From the NCBI GenBank assembly GCA_027318585.1, contig DAHVOW010000037.1:1-11016 (forward strand): a stretch of DNA of 11,016 nt, read 5' to 3'. The position numbers and the translations under genes are program-made. This stretch comes from Methanobacteriaceae archaeon. GTDB lineage: Archaea; Methanobacteriota; Methanobacteria; Methanobacteriales; Methanobacteriaceae. Numbering within the stretch: the first letter of the stretch is position 1; every line of letters starts with the position of its first letter. Positions 6,536 to 11,016 of the stretch are shown piece by piece. Below the pieces are notes generated by a model. The model worked only from the letters and a program-made list of their open reading frames with translations, did no database searches and had not been told where the DNA came from.

Positions 6536-8212
6536 ATGGATTTTAAGTTCAAAAACAAGGATGAAGTTACACTGGTTCTGGGGGGTGAGGCTGGTCAGGG
6601 AATCCAGACCGTGGAGCAGATACTCCTGTGGTCCTTTAAGATGGCGGGTTACCATGTCTGCGCCTCTAAGGAGTATATGTCCCGGGTGAGGGGTGGTCAG
6701 AACTCCACCCAGATCCGGGTAAGCAGTAGGAGGGTGTCGGCCTATCGGGAGCACACCGACCTCCTGGTGGCCCTGAGTCCCGGGGCTCTGGAGCACCTGA
6801 AGGACCGGATCTTTCCAGATACCGTGATCATGGGGGATGAGGAGGATGTGGATGAGAAGGCCCTGGGACTGCCCTTTTTAAAACTGGCCCAGGAAGTGGG
6901 GGGTCCCATCTTCACCAACATCATCGCCGCCGGGGCGGTGTGTAATCTCTTCCAGGTGGAAGGTGAAATCTTCAACCGGTGCCTGTCGGCCATGTTCAGC
7001 CGGAAGGGAGAGGAGATACTGCAAAAGGACATCCTGGCCGGAGAGAAGGGCTACCAGCTGGCGAAGTCCTGGGATAAAGTGAATATCAAAAAGGATCCGT
7101 CGGTTAAAAGCCAGGTTCTCCTTAATGGTAGTGAGGCGGTGGGCCTGGGCTCCCTGGCCGGGGGTTGTAAGTTCATATCCAGCTATCCCATGACCCCCTC
7201 CACACCCTTACAGGTGTTCCTGGCCGAGCAAAAAGATACAGTGGTTTTTGAACAGGCCGAGGATGAAATCGCCGCCCTGAACATGTCTCTGGGGGCTTCC
7301 TATGCCGGGGCGCCCAGTATGGTGGCCACCTCGGGTAGTGGCTTTGCCCTCATGACCGAGGCGGTAGGCCTTTCGGGGATGATTGAAACTCCGGTGGTGA
7401 TCTACATTGGAATGCGTCCCGGACCTGCGGTGGGCCTGCCAACCCGCACCAGCCAGGAGGACCTGGACCTGGCACTTTACAGTGGGCCGGGGGAATTTGC
7501 CCGGGCCATCTTCGCACCGGGCCGCCTGGAAGATGCCTACCAGTTATCCCAGCAGGCCTTCCACCTGGCAGAAAAATACCAGATCCCGGTTTTCATACTC
7601 TCCGACCAGTACCTGGCCGACCTGCACTACAACCTCCCGGAGGATGATCTGGTGGACCTGGAACCAGAGAAGTATCTGGTAAAGACCCACCAAGACTACC
7701 AGCGTTACCAGTTAACCCCGGATGGCATCTCTCCGCGGGGAGTGCCGGGCCATGGAAATGGACTGGTGGTGGTGGATGCTGATGAACACGACCCTGCGGG
7801 ACACATCACCGAGGATTTGGAACTTAGATCCCGGATGGTGGAGAAACGCTACCAAAAACTTGAAAACTTAAAAAAGGAGGCCCTACCCCCAACATTGTAT
7901 GGTGAGGAGGACTGTGAGGTGCTCCTGGTGGGCTGGGGCTCCACATACCATCCCCTGGAGGAGGCCTGGAGAAAGTTGGACCGGATTGATCTAGGGTTTT
8001 TACACTTCCAGCAGCTGTACCCCCTGCACCAGGATACCTGGAAGTACCTGGAGGGTAAGAAGACGGTTATCTATGAGAACAACATCAAGGGACAGCTGGC
8101 CAACCTGCTTAAACTGGAAGCCGGAGTTGAAATCCAGAAGAAGGTCCTGAAGTATAATGGGATGCCCTTCTCAGTGGAGGAAGTGCTGCGCAGTGTAGAG
8201 GAGGTGATTTAG
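6536..8212 (+). CDS. 2-oxoacid:ferredoxin oxidoreductase, fused gamma-alpha subunit
   Basis: This 558-residue subunit acts with the beta subunit encoded next to it to convert a 2-oxoacid, CoA and oxidised ferredoxin to acyl-CoA, CO2 and reduced ferredoxin, or the reverse. The N-terminal gamma domain (about 1-180) has LGGEAGQGIQT (15-25) and the SRVRGGQNSTQIRVS block (49-63). The alpha domain begins near 194 with LLNGSEAVGLG and carries the signature YPMTPST (217-223), which lies near the substrate in the archaeal enzyme, then EDEIAALNM and MRPGPAVGLPTRTSQ (293-307) with the candidate carboxylate-binding arginine. A transketolase-C-like domain ends the protein (about 460-520, LLVGWGSTYHPLEEA). 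The fusion is typical of two-subunit archaeal enzymes. An ATG at 6503 would add 11 poorly conserved residues; 6536 is chosen for its spacing to AGGGGG. Substrate (pyruvate, 2-oxoglutarate or other) is not resolved. Confidence 0.92.
   Translation: MDFKFKNKDEVTLVLGGEAGQGIQTVEQILLWSFKMAGYHVCASKEYMSRVRGGQNSTQIRVSSRRVSAYREHTDLLVALSPGALEHLKDRIFPDTVIMGDEEDVDEKALGLPFLKLAQEVGGPIFTNIIAAGAVCNLFQVEGEIFNRCLSAMFSRKGEEILQKDILAGEKGYQLAKSWDKVNIKKDPSVKSQVLLNGSEAVGLGSLAGGCKFISSYPMTPSTPLQVFLAEQKDTVVFEQAEDEIAALNMSLGASYAGAPSMVATSGSGFALMTEAVGLSGMIETPVVIYIGMRPGPAVGLPTRTSQEDLDLALYSGPGEFARAIFAPGRLEDAYQLSQQAFHLAEKYQIPVFILSDQYLADLHYNLPEDDLVDLEPEKYLVKTHQDYQRYQLTPDGISPRGVPGHGNGLVVVDADEHDPAGHITEDLELRSRMVEKRYQKLENLKKEALPPTLYGEEDCEVLLVGWGSTYHPLEEAWRKLDRIDLGFLHFQQLYPLHQDTWKYLEGKKTVIYENNIKGQLANLLKLEAGVEIQKKVLKYNGMPFSVEEVLRSVEEVI
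8198..8208 (+). promoter_or_regulatory. Full-length Shine-Dalgarno sequence for the beta subunit
   Basis: GAGGAGGTGAT contains the ten-base match AGGAGGTGAT to the conserved archaeal 16S 3' end, four bases before the ATG at 8213. It lies wholly inside the end of the alpha gene, encoding its last residues, and the alpha stop TAG directly abuts the beta ATG. This would give strong, coupled beta translation in step with alpha. Confidence 0.9.
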
Positions 8213-9076
8213 ATGGAACCGGAAGTTTATGACCTGCCAGAAGCCGATGTGGCCTGGTGTCCGGGTTGTGGGAACTTCGGTATTTTAAGGGCCCTGAAAC
8301 TGGCCCTGTCTGACTTAAAGATCAAACCGGAGGATCTGGTCTTGGTATCCGGGATTGGACAGGCCGGGAAGCTCCCCCACTATCTTAAAGGCCACGTTTT
8401 CAATGGGCTGCACGGCCGATCACTCTCCCCGGCCACCGGAATCAAGGCCGCCAATCCCGGGCTCACAGTAGTGGATGTTAGTGGTGATGGCTGCATGTAC
8501 GGGGAGGGTGGTAACCACTTCCTGCACACCATCCGCCGGAACGTGGACCTCACCAACCTGGTGCACAACAACATGGTCTACGGTTTGACCAAGGGACAGG
8601 CCAGTCCCACCAGTCAGCGGGACTTCCACACCCCCCTGCAGGTGGAGGGAGTGTTCGAGGAACCCTTCAACCCATTAACGGTGGCTATAGCCCTGGGTGC
8701 TGGTTTCGTGGCCCGGGCCTTTGCCGGGGATGTTGAAAACACTCGGGAGATCATTAAACAGGCCCTGCTGCATAAGGGCTACGCCCTGGTGGATATATTC
8801 CAGCCCTGCATAACCTTCAACCGGGTTAACACCTACCAGTGGTTCCAGGAGCACACCTACTACCTGGAGGATCATGACCCGACTGACAGGGAGAAGGCCT
8901 TCCGGAGGGCCAGTGAAACCGGGCCCTATCCCCTGGGAGTGTTCTACCAGGACCAGGGGAAGAAGACCTTTGAGGAGAACCTGTCCATCTACCGGGAAGA
9001 TGAAAGACCCCTCTACCAGAGGGAGGTTAATCCGGATGTGGTTAGACAGCTGATACGAGCCAGGAAGGAGCTTTAA
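8213..9076 (+). CDS. 2-oxoacid:ferredoxin oxidoreductase, beta subunit
   Basis: This 287-residue protein binds thiamine diphosphate and normally an iron-sulphur cluster, passing electrons to ferredoxin. It shows WCPGCGNFG (Cys16 and Cys19), the thiamine-diphosphate motif GDG (91-93) with the Asn pair HNN (118-120), YGLTKGQASPTS (123-134, Lys127 matching the substrate-contact lysine of the Sulfolobus enzyme) and FQPCITFN (Cys199). The third cluster cysteine expected in the GIGC segment is glutamine here (SGIGQAGK, Gln50). The base after the GDG is another cysteine, Cys94, where Asp is common. So the classical four-cysteine set is not complete. GIGQ-type relatives may form a subfamily. The gene starts one base after the alpha stop with a perfect SD. 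Length matches the family. Confidence 0.93.
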   Translation: MEPEVYDLPEADVAWCPGCGNFGILRALKLALSDLKIKPEDLVLVSGIGQAGKLPHYLKGHVFNGLHGRSLSPATGIKAANPGLTVVDVSGDGCMYGEGGNHFLHTIRRNVDLTNLVHNNMVYGLTKGQASPTSQRDFHTPLQVEGVFEEPFNPLTVAIALGAGFVARAFAGDVENTREIIKQALLHKGYALVDIFQPCITFNRVNTYQWFQEHTYYLEDHDPTDREKAFRRASETGPYPLGVFYQDQGKKTFEENLSIYREDERPLYQREVNPDVVRQLIRARKEL

Positions 9077-9147
9077 TTTAAAATATATAGGTTCTATCTT
9101 GTTATGCTAAAACAAAAATAGGCAATTTGAAATCGAGTTAGAACTAT

Positions 9148-9166
9148 AAAAAAAGTAGGTTAAAAA
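9148..9166 (-). terminator. Oligo-T terminator for the HEPN gene
   Basis: Reading the minus strand past the HEPN stop gives T5 (9166-9162) and then T7 (9154-9148), 16 to 34 bases downstream. Consecutive oligo-T runs without a stable hairpin are the usual archaeal end signal. The 105-base gap is convergent with the oxidoreductase operon; on the plus strand I see no comparably strong run. Confidence 0.6.
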
Positions 9167-9181
9167 TAGAGTAATAGGGAC

Positions 9182-9667
9182 CTATAGGTAGGCCCTTTCC
9201 ATGGCGTTCTGTTTCAGGAAGGCCTTCTTGGCGTAGTTGGTCTCGTCTAGGAGGATCCCTATCCTCTCCACGAAGTCGTTACCATTCTGGATGGCCTCTT
9301 CCGCTTCTTCAGGGGAGGGGAAGGCCTGGAAGTGGTACAGATCCTGGTGGTGTAGGTTTAGTATCCATTGTAGTAGATCTGTCCATCCTTCTTCCAGAAG
9401 TCCCTCCCGGTTGTATCTTTGAAGGTAAAGGGATAGGTATTCTGGTTTATCTTCCTGGTAACCATCACGGAGTAATACGGACCGGGCGGCATGGAAGAAT
9501 GCCATGTAACAGGCAATACGTGAGGAACGGTACCCCCCACTATTACAATTAAGCTGGGCCTCTTTGAGCCATATACGGGCTTCTTTAAGGGACAATTGAC
9601 TTTTAAGCGGGGAAGGGTTTATCTTTTCGATGTAACCCTGGTGGTATAGTCTGTTTACTTCTTCCAT
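9182..9667 (-). CDS. HEPN-domain protein (UPF0332-like), no partner gene seen
   Basis: This 161-residue helical protein fits the HEPN fold of the UPF0332 type. The helix-2 segment RSSRIACYMAFFHAARSVLL (47-66) matches the A..YYAMFHAARALL pattern of the family, followed by an RDG turn. The closing helix has SPEEAEEAIQNGNDFVERI (118-136), like the family's EEAEEAI.DAEEFVE. HEPN proteins are often toxin-like RNases paired with a minimal nucleotidyltransferase, but no such gene lies next to it. No R-x4-6-H motif is present anywhere, and the usual R..ADY position reads LHHQDLY (105-111). An RNA- or nucleotide-binding role without cleavage is therefore plausible, but unproven. The ATG at 9667 is chosen over one at 9679 because GGTGATT (9677-9671) sits three bases before it. 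Residues 30-40 (ARIWLKEAQLN) give the first core helix. Confidence 0.75.
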   Translation of the reverse strand: MEEVNRLYHQGYIEKINPSPLKSQLSLKEARIWLKEAQLNCNSGGYRSSRIACYMAFFHAARSVLLRDGYQEDKPEYLSLYLQRYNREGLLEEGWTDLLQWILNLHHQDLYHFQAFPSPEEAEEAIQNGNDFVERIGILLDETNYAKKAFLKQNAMERAYL

Positions 9668-9670
9668 AAC

Positions 9671-9677
9671 AATCACC
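9671..9677 (-). promoter_or_regulatory. Shine-Dalgarno sequence deciding the HEPN start
   Basis: GGTGATT on the minus strand lies three bases before the ATG at 9667, the same geometry as the GGTGAT of the oxidoreductase beta SD. It overlaps the alternative ATG at 9679, which has no SD of its own. This supports the shorter start. Confidence 0.7.
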
Positions 9678-9736
9678 ATATTGGTTAATCTAATTTCACA
9701 AGGTGCCCCCCCTGCACTTTCTTAATTACACCCTCT

Positions 9737-9750
9737 AGTATTAATAATTA
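9737..9750 (-). promoter_or_regulatory. Possible TATA box for the HEPN gene
   Basis: TAATTATTAATACT on the minus strand would direct transcription from near 9718, giving a leader of about 50 bases that contains a C7 tract on the plus strand (9706-9712, G7 in the RNA). The whole gap is A+T-rich, so this is a weak call. Confidence 0.3.
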
Positions 9751-9831
9751 CGTTGATTAGGCATAACAATTTTGCTGGTGTGAACAATATTGGGTAATGT
9801 ACATACTATTTCTAAGAGGTAAGAATCCTTT

Positions 9832-9853
9832 TCTAGGGGAATTACTCCCTAGA
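9832..9853. repeat. Inverted repeat between the HEPN and CDF genes
   Basis: TCTAGGG and CCCTAGA form a perfect 7-bp inverted repeat around a short centre, with a possible extra G-U pair leaving a six-base loop. It lies between the CDF stop and the HEPN promoter region. No T-run follows it on either strand, so it is not a classical terminator; it may be an operator or an RNA hairpin. Confidence 0.5.
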
Positions 9854-9858
9854 GTTAT

Positions 9859-9884
9859 AAAAAGATGCATTTTAGAGTTAAAAA
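9859..9884 (-). terminator. Oligo-T terminator for the CDF gene
   Basis: On the minus strand T5 runs at 9884-9880 and 9863-9859 lie 28 and 49 bases after the CDF stop. Two spaced oligo-T tracts in A+T-rich DNA are a typical archaeal end signal. Confidence 0.5.
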
Positions 9885-9911
9885 TAGTGATATAGATCCT
9901 AACCGCACAAT

Positions 9912-10781
9912 TTAATCATCACAGGGGTCCACGTGGACCACCACATCCTTCACCCCGGGGATGGAGCTTTTCAGTTTATCTTCTGCCTGGTGGGCAATCT
10001 GGTGGGCCTCGTTTATGGAGTAACAGGCATCTAGGGTGATGTGCAGGTCCACATATATCTCGGAGGCCACTCCCCGGGAGCGTATGCGGTGACATTCCTT
10101 CACCGGGTCCAGTTGAGAAACCACCTCCCTGATACGTTCCTCACTGATGGGAGCCCGGTCCAGGAGCACATCAGAACTTTGTCTTATTATCTTCAACCCC
10201 ATCCGGGCAATGAGGATCACGATTAAAAGAGATATGACCGGGTCCGCCTGGGTAAAGCCCAGTTTGATGAGTATAAATCCTCCTATAACCACCAGGGAAG
10301 AGTAGATATCACTCCGGGTATGCATGGAATCGGCGATTAGGATGCTGCTACCTAATTCCTGTCCCCTGCGGTTTTCATACCAGGATACGGTGATGTTAAC
10401 GGCGATGGTCACCCCCATCACCAGGAAGCTGAGGATGGTTATATCCGGAACCGTTGGATTTAAGAACCGCCCCCAGGCTGATTGCAGTATCTCAAAACAG
10501 GTTACAAAGAGCAGTACCGCTATTGCCAGTGAGGAGAAGGTTTCGAATTTGGAGTGACCATAGGGGTGATCTGGATCCGGGGGTCGTGAGGCCAGGATGA
10601 TGCCCACCACGCCAATCACATTGGAAGTGGCATCGAAAAGGGAGTGGAACCCATCGGAGACCATGGAAAGGGAATTGGTGTACCAGCCGTAGACTAGTTT
10701 GGACAGGGCCACCGCCAGGTTAAGCACCAGTACGCCTAGGAGCACTCTTTTAACTGTGTTGTAGTAGGATTGATCCGGCAA
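9912..10781 (-). CDS. Cation diffusion facilitator (CDF) metal exporter
   Basis: This 289-residue membrane protein would export divalent metal by proton antiport and belongs to the CDF family. Six membrane helices are visible at about 12-33, 40-63, 82-104, 113-134, 158-175 and 177-198. Helix 2 carries SDGFHSLFD with His46 and Asp50, and helix 5 begins with DSMHTRSD, His154 and Asp158. The four make a canonical metal site, and histidine at the helix-2 position is usually taken to favour zinc. HPYGHSKFE (72-80) in the loop before helix 3 is the family's cytoplasmic metal-binding signature. The C-terminal domain (about 210-289) ends in VVVHVDP, the fold that dimerises these transporters. The start is TTG: the codon directly upstream is TAA in frame, AAGGAGGA lies nine bases ahead, and the first internal ATG (codon 40) would remove helix 1. 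GTG at codon 13 is a weaker alternative. Confidence 0.9.
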   Translation of the reverse strand: MPDQSYYNTVKRVLLGVLVLNLAVALSKLVYGWYTNSLSMVSDGFHSLFDATSNVIGVVGIILASRPPDPDHPYGHSKFETFSSLAIAVLLFVTCFEILQSAWGRFLNPTVPDITILSFLVMGVTIAVNITVSWYENRRGQELGSSILIADSMHTRSDIYSSLVVIGGFILIKLGFTQADPVISLLIVILIARMGLKIIRQSSDVLLDRAPISEERIREVVSQLDPVKECHRIRSRGVASEIYVDLHITLDACYSINEAHQIAHQAEDKLKSSIPGVKDVVVHVDPCDD

Positions 10782-10790
10782 TTATCTTTA

Positions 10791-10798
10791 TCCTCCTT
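10791..10798 (-). promoter_or_regulatory. Shine-Dalgarno sequence deciding the CDF TTG start
   Basis: AAGGAGGA on the minus strand lies nine bases before the TTG at 10781. It is the strongest ribosome-binding sequence in the region and no other start codon lies at a suitable distance from it, which supports the unusual TTG. Confidence 0.75.
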
Positions 10799-10917
10799 CC
10801 CCTGTACCATGAGGATCCCCGTGGATGAGCTACAGCATCAAGAAATATTCAGCCTACGGGCATACCTAAACCCATCGGTCCTGCTAAATAGTATGTGTTT
10901 CTGGTTATGAAAAATCT

Positions 10918-10946
10918 ACCCTTTTCCAGGGTCAAGTATAAAAAAT
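10918..10946 (-). promoter_or_regulatory. Candidate CDF promoter with adjoining operator-like palindrome
   Basis: On the minus strand TTTTTTATAC (10945-10936) is a good TATA-like box. Immediately downstream, ACCCT-TTTCC-AGGGT (10918-10932) is a 5-bp inverted repeat with a five-base centre, sitting between the box and the expected transcript start near 10915. That is where an archaeal repressor would act, for example a metal-responsive one. The leader would then be about 130 bases. A closer, weaker box (GAATATTTC near 10848-10857) is an alternative. The remaining sequence to 11016, including a T8 run at 10984-10991, shows no gene I can support. Confidence 0.4.
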
Positions 10947-11016
10947 AATGCAAACAAAAAGAACACTTCCCCTATTCTAAGCCGTTTTTTTTAAAATGTT
11001 CAGCCCCCACTCCCAT

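Noticed and set aside
7407..7682. 91-codon plus-strand frame inside the oxidoreductase alpha gene
   Set aside because: It is an out-of-frame shadow rich in Trp, Arg and Pro with no recognisable domain, inside a well-supported coding region.
9182..9667. HEPN gene as part of a toxin-antitoxin pair
   Set aside because: No nucleotidyltransferase frame lies on either side within the window, and the nuclease motif is absent.
10809..10910. 33-codon plus-strand reading frame upstream of the CDF gene
   Set aside because: It begins with ATG but has no ribosome binding site, no recognisable motif and lies in the CDF leader region.

Overview
The window looks archaeal and most like a methanogen of the Methanobacterium type. 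This rests on oligo-T terminators, TATA-like A+T boxes upstream of genes, a Shine-Dalgarno sequence matching the full archaeal anti-SD at 8198-8208, and a fused gamma-alpha 2-oxoacid:ferredoxin oxidoreductase with a separate beta subunit. The genus is an inference. I see no rRNA, tRNA, CRISPR array, insertion sequence or origin.

Left block (1-6357, + strand): a glycan-assembly cluster. A short two-helix membrane protein of unknown function (15-272, G+C-rich) is followed by four family-2 glycosyltransferases and one polyprenyl-phosphate sugar-1-phosphate transferase. The first two glycosyltransferases carry DGS and DGDD motifs. The next two are rhamnosyltransferase/WbbL-like, with NSD and EDxD motifs and C-terminal hydrophobic segments. 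The last enzyme would load the first sugar phosphate on a membrane polyprenol, and the glycosyltransferases would extend it, giving a cell-surface or secreted glycan. No flippase, polymerase or sugar-nucleotide synthesis gene lies in the window, so the cluster probably continues to the left.

Middle block (about 6358-9076, + strand): a separate two-gene operon with its own promoter region, encoding a 2-oxoacid:ferredoxin oxidoreductase (fused gamma-alpha subunit, then beta). The beta subunit starts directly after the alpha stop codon.

Right block (9077-11016, - strand): a HEPN/UPF0332-type protein convergent with the oxidoreductase operon, and upstream of it a cation diffusion facilitator (CDF) metal exporter that starts at TTG. 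Each has its own upstream A+T-rich region and oligo-T end.

The points most worth a second look are a tandem but decayed second glycosyltransferase domain in the 274-1941 protein, the loss of an expected [4Fe-4S] cysteine in the oxidoreductase beta subunit together with an extra cysteine in its thiamine-diphosphate motif, a HEPN protein with no R-x4-6-H motif and no partner, and a contrast in translation signals between the glycan cluster (no SD) and the other genes (strong SD). I see no convincing wholly new system.
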